Positions 1 to 7,819 of a stretch of 11,964 nucleotides of DNA are shown piece by piece. Source of the stretch: Nitrospirota bacterium (GTDB lineage Bacteria; Nitrospirota; JACRHJ01); contig JAJYGS010000124.1 in assembly GCA_021785055.1 (NCBI GenBank), positions 1 through 11,964 on the forward strand, written 5' to 3'. The position numbers were made by a program, and so were the translations under genes. The notes under the pieces were generated by a model. That model ran no database searches, was not told where the DNA came from, and worked only from the letters and a program-made list of their open reading frames with translations. Numbering within the stretch: the first letter of the stretch is position 1; each line of letters opens with the position of its first letter.

Positions 1-13
1 TAAAGAGGTAAAA

Positions 14-739
14 ATGCCGGAAGCTAAATTAAAAGTCGTCCTGCTGGAGCATACTCCGAACCCGGAGAACGTCGTGGCGATGGCCGCGAAGCTCTGCTAC
101 AGTCCGTCCGACGTCGAGGGCCTGAGGGGCAAGATACTGGCGAAGGACCAGAAGGCGTTCGTGGAGAAGCTGGTGTCCGTCGGCCACATGTCGCCCATCG
201 AGCATGTCTCCTTCACGTTCGGGATTGAAGGCATCTCCCGCGCGTGCTCTCATCAGCTCGTGCGGCACAGGGTGGCATCATATTCCCAGCAGTCCCAGAG
301 ATACGTCCGGGAGACGGAGTTCGATTACGTCATTCCGCCGACAATTAAGAAAAACAAGAATCTTACGGCAACATTCCGTGTATATATGAAGCAGGCTCAA
401 GATGCATATGATGCAATGATAACGGGCCTGGGGGAAAAGGGAATCACGGGCGAAAACGCGTCGCAGGACGCCAGGTTTTTGCTCCCGAACGCGGCGGAGA
501 CAAAGATTGTCGTTACGATGAACGCCAGGGAGCTGCTGCATTTTTTCCGCGTGCGCTGCTGCAACCGCGCGCAGTGGGAGATACGCGAGATGGCGACGGA
601 GATGCTCCGCGAGGCAAAGAAAGTATCACCGATATTGTTTAACGGCGCAGGCCCGGGATGCGTAAATGGGAAATGCCCTGAAGGCGAGATGACCTGCGGA
701 AAAACGGCGACAGTGCGAAAGAAATTCAAGGAATTATAA
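14..739 (+). CDS. thyX: Flavin-dependent thymidylate synthase ThyX
   Basis: ThyX makes dTMP from dUMP using methylene-THF as carbon donor and FAD/NAD(P)H as reductant, and releases THF rather than dihydrofolate. The 241-residue protein has the family signature RHRVASYSQQSQR at residues 84-96; the consensus Asn of RHRxxSxNxxSxR is Ser91 here, a variant I recall from Firmicute-type ThyX. The conserved C-terminal core NARELLHFFRVRCCNRAQWE lies at 170-189, followed by a Cys-bearing tail (C216, C221, C228, within GPGCVNGKCPEGEMTCG) typical of a ThyX subgroup from anaerobes. The ATG at 14 has an AGAGG ribosome-binding site at 4-8. The stop overlaps the cooC start by one base (TAATG), so the two are probably translationally coupled. 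The window opens just before this gene, so its promoter and any upstream partner are not visible. Identity is secure; the link to acetyl-CoA synthesis is inferred from position. Confidence 0.96.
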   Translation: MPEAKLKVVLLEHTPNPENVVAMAAKLCYSPSDVEGLRGKILAKDQKAFVEKLVSVGHMSPIEHVSFTFGIEGISRACSHQLVRHRVASYSQQSQRYVRETEFDYVIPPTIKKNKNLTATFRVYMKQAQDAYDAMITGLGEKGITGENASQDARFLLPNAAETKIVVTMNARELLHFFRVRCCNRAQWEIREMATEMLREAKKVSPILFNGAGPGCVNGKCPEGEMTCGKTATVRKKFKEL

Positions 740-1503
740 TGCCTGCATTTACGATAGCCGTCGCCGGGAAGGGCGGCACGGGGAAGACGACACTGACAGG
801 TCTGATTATCCGGTATTTGATAGAGAGACGGAAAGGCCCGATTCTTGCCGTCGATGCGGACGCCAACTCGAACCTGAACGAGGTGCTTGGCGTCGAGTGC
901 GGCGAGACCATCGGCCACGTGCGCGAGGAGGCCGCCGACACTGCGGATTCCCGCCCGCACGGCATGTCGCTGTATGAATACCTCGATATGCGCGTCCAGC
1001 AGGCGATGATCGAGTCGAAGGGATTCGACCTCCTCGTGATGGGCCGCCCGGAAGGGCCCGGCTGCTACTGCGCGGCAAACAACGCCATCCAGAAATATAC
1101 GGACCACCTGATGGACAGCTACCCGTATATCGTTACGGACAACGAGGCGGGCCTGGAGCACCTCTCGCGCAGGACGTCGCAGGATACCGACCTCCTGCTG
1201 ATTATCTCGGACCCTTCCGCGCGCGGGATACTTACAGCCGGGCGGGTGAACGGGATTGTGGACGAGCTGGGGCTTAAGGTGGGCAGGCGCGCGCTTATAG
1301 TAAACCGGGTAAACGGAAACGGCCTTCCGGAAGAGCTTAAGGAAGCTGTCGCGAAACAGGGGCTTTTCCTGGCCGGAACGGTGCCCGCGGACGAGATGGT
1401 AACCAGTTACGACATGCAGGGAAAGCCGCTTGTAAAATTGCCGGAGGAGTCCAGGGCGGTTAGCGCGCTGTATAAGATTCTCGACGGACTGGAAATACCG
1501 TGA
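739..1503 (+). CDS. cooC: CODH/ACS nickel-insertion ATPase, CooC/AcsF family
   Basis: This is a MinD/ParA-type P-loop ATPase of the CooC family, which dimerises and supports nickel loading of CO dehydrogenase or acetyl-CoA synthase in the cytoplasm. The 254-residue protein has a deviant Walker A GKGGTGKTT at 10-18, a Walker-B-like ILAVDADANSNL at 36-46 region, and the metal-binding CxC motif (GCYC, C109 and C111) expected between the subunits of a CooC dimer. A switch-II-like DNEAGLEHLSRR starts at 134. Length is normal for the family. The ATG overlaps the thyX stop by one base, and the TGA stop overlaps the GTG start of the next gene (GTGA), so the three genes are probably translated as a coupled unit. 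The gene lies upstream of acsEDCBA, which fits a maturation role. Whether it serves AcsA, AcsB or both cannot be decided from sequence. Confidence 0.95.
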   Translation: MPAFTIAVAGKGGTGKTTLTGLIIRYLIERRKGPILAVDADANSNLNEVLGVECGETIGHVREEAADTADSRPHGMSLYEYLDMRVQQAMIESKGFDLLVMGRPEGPGCYCAANNAIQKYTDHLMDSYPYIVTDNEAGLEHLSRRTSQDTDLLLIISDPSARGILTAGRVNGIVDELGLKVGRRALIVNRVNGNGLPEELKEAVAKQGLFLAGTVPADEMVTSYDMQGKPLVKLPEESRAVSALYKILDGLEIP

Positions 1504-2366
1504 AAAAAGTTTCGATCATAGGCGCGGGCGTAGTCGGGCAGGCGGTCGGCAGAATCCTGCGGGAGAGGGGATACGAAATTGGCGGCGTCGTATCGCGGAG
1601 CATTGCAAAGGCCGAAGCTGCCGCAGCGTTCATAGGCGCGGGCGAGCCGGGGACCGACCCGGTAAAAGGCGCGTCCGGCGCGGACTGGGTCTTCATAACC
1701 ACCCCGGACAAGGCGATAAGGGAGACCTGCGAGAGGATAGCGCAGGGCGGCGGTTTTAGTAAAGGTTCTTTGATAATACACATGAGCGGCGCGCTCGGCT
1801 CAAACGTCCTTGAATCGGCAAGAAAGGCGGGCGCGCGGGCGCTCTCGATACACCCGATACAGAGTCTCGCGTCTTCCGAGCAGGCGGTAAGGAACCTGCC
1901 GGGTTCGTATTTCAGCATCGAGGGCGACGCCGAGGCAATACCCGACGGCAGGGAGATTGTCGAGGCCCTTGGCGGCCTGCTGGTGATGATCCCGGGCGAG
2001 AAGAAGGCCCTCTACCACGCCGGGGCGGCGGTCGCCTCCAATTATCTCGTGGCGGTGCTGGATTTCGCCGTGATGATTTACGAGGCCCTTGGGATGAGGC
2101 GGGACGAGGCGGTAAAGGCCATCATGCCGCTCGTCCGCGGCACGGTGAACAACGTCGAGCGCGTCGGCGTGCCGGACGCCCTGACGGGGCCGATTGCGAG
2201 GGGCGACGTGGAGACGGTTGCGGGACACATCGAGGCGCTTGAGAAATATCTGCCGGAGATGCTGACTCTGTACAAGGCGCTGGGCAGGCATACCGTGAGC
2301 GTCGGTCTTGCGAAGGGGTCGCTCTCAGGAGAAGACGGGGAAAAATTACAGAAGATCCTGAAATAG
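1500..2366 (+). CDS. Rossmann-fold protein with C-terminal DUF2520 domain, function unknown
   Basis: A 288-residue two-domain protein resembling 6-phosphogluconate-dehydrogenase-like and pyrroline-5-carboxylate-reductase-like dehydrogenases. The N-terminal dinucleotide-binding domain has GAGVVGQAVGRIL at 8-20, the strand end ITTPD at 67-70 and HMSGALGS at 94-101. SIHPIQSLAS around 116-125 is the hallmark HP.Q motif of this family. The C-terminal DUF2520 helical domain shows AGAAVASNYLVAVLD from 174 and LTGPIARGDVETV from 228. The GTG start overlaps the cooC stop (GTGA) and begins directly with the first Rossmann strand, which supports this start. No substrate is known to me for this family. 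Its coupling to cooC and its place just before acsE suggest an NAD(P)-linked role in cofactor or one-carbon metabolism, but that is inference from context. Domain assignment is confident; function is not. Confidence 0.88.
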   Translation: MKKVSIIGAGVVGQAVGRILRERGYEIGGVVSRSIAKAEAAAAFIGAGEPGTDPVKGASGADWVFITTPDKAIRETCERIAQGGGFSKGSLIIHMSGALGSNVLESARKAGARALSIHPIQSLASSEQAVRNLPGSYFSIEGDAEAIPDGREIVEALGGLLVMIPGEKKALYHAGAAVASNYLVAVLDFAVMIYEALGMRRDEAVKAIMPLVRGTVNNVERVGVPDALTGPIARGDVETVAGHIEALEKYLPEMLTLYKALGRHTVSVGLAKGSLSGEDGEKLQKILK

Positions 2367-2376
2367 GCATGGTGAT

Positions 2377-2394
2377 TCCGAAAAGGGTTTCGGA
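2377..2394 (+). other. RNA hairpin in the thyX-module / acs-module gap
   Basis: TCCGAAA (2377-2383) pairs perfectly with TTTCGGA (2388-2394) around an AGGG loop, giving a 7-bp stem 10 bases after the DUF2520 stop. It is followed only by TTTGAT, not a real U-tract, so it is a poor intrinsic terminator. It could be an attenuator, an RNA-processing or stabilising hairpin that sets different mRNA levels for the two halves, or chance. Confidence 0.45.
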
Positions 2395-2446
2395 TTTGAT
2401 ATAAAGACAAGGGTGAAGAATTTATCGAAAGGAGACAGGGAGGGAT

Positions 2447-3238
2447 ATGCTGATTATCGGAGAGAGGATTAACGTTATAACCAAGGCACAGCGTCAGGCG
2501 ATGCAGGACAGGGACAAAGGCCCGATCCAGGATATGGCGATTAACCAGGTGAAAAGCGGCGCCGGGATGCTCGACATAAACATTGGTCCTGCGGAAGACA
2601 AGGGCGACGAGCTCATGGACTGGATTGTGAAGACGGTACAGGAGGTGGCGCACGTGCCCCTCTGCCTGGACACGACAAATCCCGTGGCGATGGAAGCGGG
2701 TCTGAAGGCCCACGACAATACCTGGGGCCGCGCCATGATAAACTCCGCCTCCGGCGAGGAGGAGAGGCTGAACATGATGATGCCGCTTGCCGGGAAATAC
2801 AACTCGCTCATCATCGGCCTTACGCTTAACAAGCAGGGCATACCCGCCCTGGCGGAAGACCGCTGCGCCATTGCCGCCGAGATTATGGGCAAGGCCGTGG
2901 AGTGCGGCGTCCCGATGGAAGACATATATCTCGACCCGCTCATCATGCCCGTGCCGTTCTCGCAGGAGAAGAGCCTTGAGTCCATCCGCGCGATAAGGAT
3001 GTTCAAGGAATTAAACGACCCGGCGATGAAGACGGTCGTCGGCCTTTCCAATATATCCAACGGCGCGCCGAAGACTCTCCGCCCGCTTCTGAACCGCGTA
3101 TACACCGCGCTTCTCATGTACGAGGGGCTGGACTCCGCGATTATCGACCCGCTCGAGAGAGAGATGGTAGAGGTAATAAAGACCGTGGACATCCTGATGG
3201 GCAAGACTCTTTACGCTCACTCGTATCTGGAAATGTAA
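2447..3238 (+). CDS. acsE: Methyl-THF:corrinoid/iron-sulfur protein methyltransferase AcsE
   Basis: AcsE transfers the methyl group of methyl-THF to Co(I) of the corrinoid/iron-sulfur protein, linking the methyl and carbonyl branches. The 263-residue protein matches the length of the Moorella enzyme and forms a single pterin-binding TIM barrel. It starts LIIGERINVITKA and has DINIGPA from residue 43. Residues lining the folate site in the characterised enzyme are present: Asp75 in CLDTTNP, Asn99 in MINSASG, Asp163 in YLDPLIMPVP and Asn202 in GLSNISNG (equivalents of D75, N96, D160 and N199, aligned by eye). The ATG is preceded by GGGAGGG at 2438-2444 very close to it and by AAAGGAGA at 2428-2434 further back, so two Shine-Dalgarno-like stretches are stacked. 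It is the first gene of the tight acsEDCBA run; only 12 bases separate it from acsD. Confidence 0.97.
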   Translation: MLIIGERINVITKAQRQAMQDRDKGPIQDMAINQVKSGAGMLDINIGPAEDKGDELMDWIVKTVQEVAHVPLCLDTTNPVAMEAGLKAHDNTWGRAMINSASGEEERLNMMMPLAGKYNSLIIGLTLNKQGIPALAEDRCAIAAEIMGKAVECGVPMEDIYLDPLIMPVPFSQEKSLESIRAIRMFKELNDPAMKTVVGLSNISNGAPKTLRPLLNRVYTALLMYEGLDSAIIDPLEREMVEVIKTVDILMGKTLYAHSYLEM

Positions 3239-3250
3239 AGGAGGAAATAC

Positions 3251-4192
3251 ATGGCTTTCGTCGTTCCAAAGGAAACGTATAACGGCAAGGTCTGCGAGGT
3301 AGAAATCGGGACCGGGCCAAGGGCGGTCAAAATTGGCGGGGAGAATACGCTGCCCTTCCTGGCCTTCGAGGGCTCCGTGCCCAACAAGCCGGCTATCGCA
3401 TACGAAATACAGGACGTGCCGCCGGATGACTGGCCGCAGACATTGCAGGACGTATACAAGGACGTAAGCGCAGACCCCGTGAAGTGGGCGAAGTATTGCC
3501 AGGACGAGCTTGGCGCGCAGATGATAGCCCTCAGGCTTATCGGCACGCACCCGGACAGGCAGAACCGTTCCGCCGAAGACGCCGCCAAAACCGTGAAGGA
3601 CGTGCTTGCGGCCATCAACGTGCCGCTCATAATCCTTGGAAGCAACAACGCCGAGAAGGACGCGCAGGTCTTAAAAAGCGCGTGCGACGCGGCTTCCGGC
3701 AGGAACTGCCTCGTCGGGAAGGCGCAGGAGGCGAATTACAAGACCGTGGTCGCGTCCGCGATGGCCTCCGGACACAAGCTCATAGCCATGAGCGACCTGG
3801 ACGTTAACCTTGCAAAACAGCTTAACATACTCATCACACAGATGGGCTTCGACAAGGATAAAATCGTAACAGACCCGATGTCCTCCGCGCTTGGCTACGG
3901 CATAGAATATACCTACTCCGTCATGGAGAGGATACGCTCCGCCGCGCTCTTCCAGAACGACCAGACGATGGCCCCGCCGATGGTGAACGACGTGGGCATG
4001 TACGTGTGGAAGGTGAAGGAAACCATGGCGCCGGAGGCAGACCAGCCCTCGTGGGGGCCGGTCGCCGACAGGGGCATAGGCTGGGAGGCCACGACGGCTA
4101 TGGGTTTTCTTATGGCCGGCTCCGACCTGCTCATCATGCGTCACCCGAAGGCTGTGGATACCGTGGTCAAAATGATAGACGGACTCGTATAA
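3251..4192 (+). CDS. acsD: Corrinoid/iron-sulfur protein small subunit AcsD
   Basis: AcsD is the TIM-barrel small subunit of the CFeSP heterodimer; with AcsC it holds the cobamide that carries the methyl group from AcsE to AcsB. The 313-residue protein shows family blocks VCEVEIGTGPRAVKIGG near 14-30, MIALRLIGTHPDR at 91-103, TDPMSSALGYGIEYTYSVM at 207-225 and WEATTAMGFLMAGSDLLIM at 278-296. No iron-sulfur motif is present, as expected for this subunit. AGGAGG at 3239-3244, immediately after the acsE stop, sets the ATG at 3251. By hand count 9 of 18 Ile codons are AUA and 6 of 9 Arg codons are AGG. It lies before acsC, so the two CFeSP subunits are encoded adjacently for stoichiometric production. 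Confidence 0.97.
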   Translation: MAFVVPKETYNGKVCEVEIGTGPRAVKIGGENTLPFLAFEGSVPNKPAIAYEIQDVPPDDWPQTLQDVYKDVSADPVKWAKYCQDELGAQMIALRLIGTHPDRQNRSAEDAAKTVKDVLAAINVPLIILGSNNAEKDAQVLKSACDAASGRNCLVGKAQEANYKTVVASAMASGHKLIAMSDLDVNLAKQLNILITQMGFDKDKIVTDPMSSALGYGIEYTYSVMERIRSAALFQNDQTMAPPMVNDVGMYVWKVKETMAPEADQPSWGPVADRGIGWEATTAMGFLMAGSDLLIMRHPKAVDTVVKMIDGLV

Positions 4193-4219
4193 TATACCAG
4201 GGAAAGGAGACAGTATAAA

Positions 4220-5563
4220 ATGGCTCTGTCCGGCGTAGAGATTTTCAAGCACCTGCCGAAGACCAACTGCAAGAAATGCGGCCATCCCACCTGCCTCGCG
4301 TTTGCGATGAAACTCGCGGCGAAGCAGGCCACGCTCGATGCCTGTCCGGACGCCTCGGAAGAGGCGAAGGCGTTCCTCGGCGCGGCGTCCGAGCCGCCGA
4401 TTAAAGGAATCACCATCGGCGCGGGAGACAAGGCGCTCAAGGTCGGCGAGGAGACGGTGCTCTTCAGGCATGAGAAAAAATTCGTAAACCCCTGCGGGTT
4501 CGCCCTCGCTATTAAAGATACAGACTCCGATATAGAGGCAAAAGCAAAATCGGTTTCGGACTCCGAGATAGAGCGCGTGGGCCAGAAGCTTCGGGTCGAG
4601 CTCATAGCCGTGGAAAACGCATCCGGCGACCCGGCGACATTCGCCGCCGCCGTTGCTAAAGCGGTTGCCGCCGCGCCGTCCGCGGGCATCATACTGGAGA
4701 CAGAGAACCCGGCTGCGGTCGAAGCCGCCCTCACCCACGTTTCCAGCAAAAAGCCGCTTATATGCGGCGCGAACGCCGATAACGTCGAGGCGATGGTCAA
4801 CCTGGCGAAATATGCCGGCTGCTCGCTTGTGGTGAGGGCCGACGGCATCGACGCCGTCGCCCAGCTTACCGAAAAGGTCGTCGGTATGGGTTTCAAGGAC
4901 ATAGTCCTGGACACCAGCGCAAGGAAGCCCAAGGACATGGTGGAGCAGTATACCCAGATCCGCCGGGCCGCGCTGAAGAAGGGGGTCAAGGCGCTCGGTT
5001 TCCCGATAATATCCTTTGCGGTGAACGAAGACCCGTTCGTCGAGCAGGCGCTGGCATCCGTGGCAGTCGCAAAATACGCCTCCGTCGTCGTGCTCTCGGA
5101 CATCTCACAGTGGAAGACGCTGGGGCTTATCGCGCTTCGTCAGAACCTCTATACCGACCCGCAGGTCCCGATGCAGGTCAGCCAGAACATATACAAGGTG
5201 GGCGACGCGAAAGAAGACGCTCCGCTCCTTGTTACGACGAACTTCTCGCTGACATACTTCATCGTCCTGGGCGAGGTCGAGAACTCGAAAGTGCCGTCCT
5301 GGCTCGCCGTGATGGAGACGGAAGGGCTGTCCGTCTTGACAGCGTGGGCTGCCGGCAAGTTCACGGCGGCGAAGATTGCGCAGTATATACAGGAGTCCGG
5401 CATAGAGGGGAAAATATCCCACAAGGAGCTTATAATACCCGGCTACGTGGCGGTCCTTTCGGGCGCGCTCGAAGACAAGCTGCCGGGCTGGAAAATAACC
5501 GTAGGGCCGAGAGAGGCAAACGCACTCCCGGCATTTCTCAAGAACAAAACGGCTGCCGCTTGA
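4220..5563 (+). CDS. acsC: Corrinoid/iron-sulfur protein large subunit AcsC
   Basis: AcsC carries a low-potential [4Fe-4S] cluster that reactivates oxidised cobalamin, plus most of the corrinoid-binding surface. The 447-residue protein has, in order: an N-terminal Fe-S domain with Cys17, Cys20, Cys25 and Cys42 (CKKCGHPTC followed by DACP); a linker; a TIM-barrel-like middle of roughly residues 90-310; and a C-terminal corrinoid-binding domain from about 320, with VPSWLAVMETEGLSVLTAW at 358-376 and ELIIPGYVAVLSGALED at 403-419. The CX2CX4CX16C spacing is that of the family. AAAGGAG at 4203-4209 lies in the 27-base gap after acsD and supports the ATG at 4220. Only 22 bases separate it from acsB, its methyl-accepting partner. 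No sign of truncation. Confidence 0.97.
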   Translation: MALSGVEIFKHLPKTNCKKCGHPTCLAFAMKLAAKQATLDACPDASEEAKAFLGAASEPPIKGITIGAGDKALKVGEETVLFRHEKKFVNPCGFALAIKDTDSDIEAKAKSVSDSEIERVGQKLRVELIAVENASGDPATFAAAVAKAVAAAPSAGIILETENPAAVEAALTHVSSKKPLICGANADNVEAMVNLAKYAGCSLVVRADGIDAVAQLTEKVVGMGFKDIVLDTSARKPKDMVEQYTQIRRAALKKGVKALGFPIISFAVNEDPFVEQALASVAVAKYASVVVLSDISQWKTLGLIALRQNLYTDPQVPMQVSQNIYKVGDAKEDAPLLVTTNFSLTYFIVLGEVENSKVPSWLAVMETEGLSVLTAWAAGKFTAAKIAQYIQESGIEGKISHKELIIPGYVAVLSGALEDKLPGWKITVGPREANALPAFLKNKTAAA

Positions 5564-5585
5564 GGCGGGGCAGGAGGTTTTATTT

Positions 5586-7808
5586 ATGTCGAGACACATT
5601 GCAGCAGCAGCCATACGCGGCTCACACAAGATAGCCGCCGAGGCGGCGGAGGCGCTGAACATGGCCATAGCGGCGAAGGGAGACGACTACAGGTTCGAGT
5701 TCCCGGACACCGCGTTTTATCTCCCGCACATCTTCGGCATGACCGGGATGAAGGTGGAGACCCTTGGCCAGATGAAGGACGCGCTGGACTATGCCAAAGG
5801 GATGCTCTCCGCCGAACCGGCGCAGGAGGAATACCTGCCGTATCTGGGCGAGACCCTCGACGCCGGCCAGGCGACGCTCTTCGCGGAAGAGATACTGCTT
5901 GCGAGCCGCTACGTCCTGGGGCTTGAGCCTGTGGTCGAAAAGATAGACGGCAGCGACTTCACGTACAACGGCTTTATCTCGGACACGATACTGAGAGACC
6001 TGGGCATACAGCTCGTCGACGGCTCGATGCCTGGCTTCGCCGTCATAATCGGCAAGGCGCCGACGGACGAGATAGCCGTGGAGATATGCCGCGATCTGCA
6101 ACAGAGAAATATTCTGACATTTCTCTGCGGCAACGTCGACGGCGACAGCGTCACGAAGCAGCTCCTGAGGAAAGGCGTCGATCTCGGCTGGGACGCAAGG
6201 CTCGTGGCTCTCGGCCCGGAGACGTACCATGCGCTTTATGCGGGCGACTGGGCGTGCAGGGGCGCGCTCACCTTCGGCGGCAAGAAGGGCGGCGACGCGC
6301 TTTCGGTGCTCAAATACAACAAAGACCGCATCTTCGCGTTCGCAATGGTATTGGGGCCGATGAACGACCTGATATGGTCCACCGGCGCGGGCGCAATCAC
6401 ATACGGCTTCCCGGCGATATGCGACACGGAAGTCCCGGAGATTCGCCCGACAGGCGTATGCACCTACGAACACGTCGTCAGCCAGACGGACCACAAGAAG
6501 CTCGTGGATACCTGCATCGAGACCAGGGGCCTCAAGATAACCATCACTAAAGTCCCCGTCCCGGTCGCATACGGCCCGGCGTTCGAGGGCGAGCGCATCA
6601 GGAAGGAAGACACGGTCTTCGAGTTCGGCGGACAGAAGACGACGTCGTTCGAGTGGGTTACGACAAAGGAATTGTCGGAAATCGAAGACGGCAGGATAGA
6701 GGTTATCGCCTCGGCGGAGACGCTGGCGAAAATAGAATCCGCCGCGCCGGGCAATACCGTCCGGCTCCCGATGGGGCTGGTGATAGACGTCGCAGGAAGG
6801 AAGATGAACCCGGACTTCGAGCCGGTCATAGAGAGAAAACTCCACGACTACGTCAACTGTGCGCAGGGCGTCTGGCACATGGGTCAGAGGGACGTGAACT
6901 GGATGAGGATTTCCCAGCAGGCGTTCGGCGACGGTTTCCGCATCAAGCACCTCGGAGACATCGTCTACGTCATGGTAAAAAACAAGTTCCCCGCCATCGT
7001 GGACAAGGTGCAGGTAAAACTTTACCTTGACGACGACAAGGTCAAGGAGATGCAGGAGCAGGCGAGGGCGGTATACAAGGCAAGGAACGAGAGGGTGGCA
7101 AGCCTGACCGACGAGACCGTCGACACCTTCTACTCCTGCCTGCTCTGCCAGTCCTTCGCGCCGAACCACGTCTGCGTCATCTCCCCGGAGCGCCTGGGCC
7201 TCTGCGGCGCGTACAACTGGCTCGACGCCAGGGCCGCCTACGAGATAGACCCGACAGGCCCGAACCAGCCTGTGGCGAAGGGCGAATGCACGGACCCCGT
7301 CAAGGGACGCTGGAAGGGCGTGGACGGGTATGTCTTCCAGACCTCGCACCAGACGCTGGAAGGATTCTCGGCATACTCCATCATGGACGCTCCGATGACC
7401 TCGTGCGGCTGTTTCGAGTGCATAGTTGCGCTTGTGCCGGAGGCCAACGGGTTTATGATAGTGAACCGCGGATACACCGGCATGACGCCGATAGGCATGA
7501 AGTTCTCGACGCTCGCGGGCACTGTCGGCGGCGGCGTGCAGGCCCCCGGCTTCGGCGGCATAGGCAAGTACTTCATCACGTCGCGGAAATTTCTGAGTGC
7601 CGACGGCGGACTCAAGAGGGTGGTCTGGATGCCGAAGTCGCTCAAGGAAGCCCTCAGGGAAGACCTTATCAGGCGTTCCGAGGAGGAAGGCGTCCCCGGC
7701 TTTATCGACATGATATGCGACGAGACGATAGCCGAGGACAGCGAGAAGATGCTGGAGTTCTTAAGCGAGAAGGGCCACCCGGCGCTTACGATGGAATCAA
7801 TTCTGTAG
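5586..7808 (+). CDS. acsB: CO-methylating acetyl-CoA synthase AcsB
   Basis: AcsB condenses the methyl group from CFeSP, CO from AcsA and coenzyme A into acetyl-CoA at the Ni-Ni-[4Fe-4S] A-cluster. At 740 residues it is the long bacterial form, retaining the N-terminal region (about 1-310) that docks on CODH and forms the CO tunnel and is lacking in archaeal CdhC. A-cluster ligands are all present: Cys518, Cys521, Cys530 and Cys540 (CLLCQSFAPNHVC and GLCGAYNW) for the cubane, and the Cys607-Gly608-Cys609 motif in MTSCGCFEC for the distal nickel. These sit exactly 12 positions beyond the Moorella numbering as I recall it (506/509/518/528 and 595-597). The core also shows MGQRDVNWMRIS near 432-443. 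AGGAGG at 5572-5577 and the ATG at 5586 define the start. The stop TAG overlaps the acsA ribosome-binding site. Confidence 0.98.
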   Translation: MSRHIAAAAIRGSHKIAAEAAEALNMAIAAKGDDYRFEFPDTAFYLPHIFGMTGMKVETLGQMKDALDYAKGMLSAEPAQEEYLPYLGETLDAGQATLFAEEILLASRYVLGLEPVVEKIDGSDFTYNGFISDTILRDLGIQLVDGSMPGFAVIIGKAPTDEIAVEICRDLQQRNILTFLCGNVDGDSVTKQLLRKGVDLGWDARLVALGPETYHALYAGDWACRGALTFGGKKGGDALSVLKYNKDRIFAFAMVLGPMNDLIWSTGAGAITYGFPAICDTEVPEIRPTGVCTYEHVVSQTDHKKLVDTCIETRGLKITITKVPVPVAYGPAFEGERIRKEDTVFEFGGQKTTSFEWVTTKELSEIEDGRIEVIASAETLAKIESAAPGNTVRLPMGLVIDVAGRKMNPDFEPVIERKLHDYVNCAQGVWHMGQRDVNWMRISQQAFGDGFRIKHLGDIVYVMVKNKFPAIVDKVQVKLYLDDDKVKEMQEQARAVYKARNERVASLTDETVDTFYSCLLCQSFAPNHVCVISPERLGLCGAYNWLDARAAYEIDPTGPNQPVAKGECTDPVKGRWKGVDGYVFQTSHQTLEGFSAYSIMDAPMTSCGCFECIVALVPEANGFMIVNRGYTGMTPIGMKFSTLAGTVGGGVQAPGFGGIGKYFITSRKFLSADGGLKRVVWMPKSLKEALREDLIRRSEEEGVPGFIDMICDETIAEDSEKMLEFLSEKGHPALTMESIL

Positions 7809-7812
7809 GAGG
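7807..7812 (+). promoter_or_regulatory. Ribosome-binding site that fixes the acsA start
   Basis: A perfect AGGAGG overlaps the acsB stop codon (TAG at 7806-7808) and sits 7 bases before the ATG at 7820. The acsA reading frame stays open upstream to 7286, but that stretch lies inside acsB in another frame and encodes no CODH-like sequence, so this site decides the real start. Confidence 0.85.
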
Positions 7813-7819
7813 TAATACG

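Noticed and set aside
1..3. TAA at the window edge as the stop codon of an upstream gene
   Set aside because: Nothing upstream is visible, so the frame and the existence of a preceding gene cannot be supported.
3671..4738. 355-codon minus-strand open frame opposite acsD/acsC
   Set aside because: Antisense shadow of two conserved genes; low-complexity Arg/Gly-rich translation and no family features.
5622..7349. 575-codon open frame on the minus strand opposite acsB
   Set aside because: It mirrors the acsB coding sequence, has an Arg/Val/His/Leu-rich composition typical of GC-rich antisense frames, and no recognisable domain.
7286..7819. Upstream extension of acsA giving an 845-residue protein
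   Set aside because: The extra 178 codons lie wholly inside acsB in another frame, show no CODH similarity, and the ATG at 7820 has a perfect AGGAGG 7 bases upstream. It is only an open frame.
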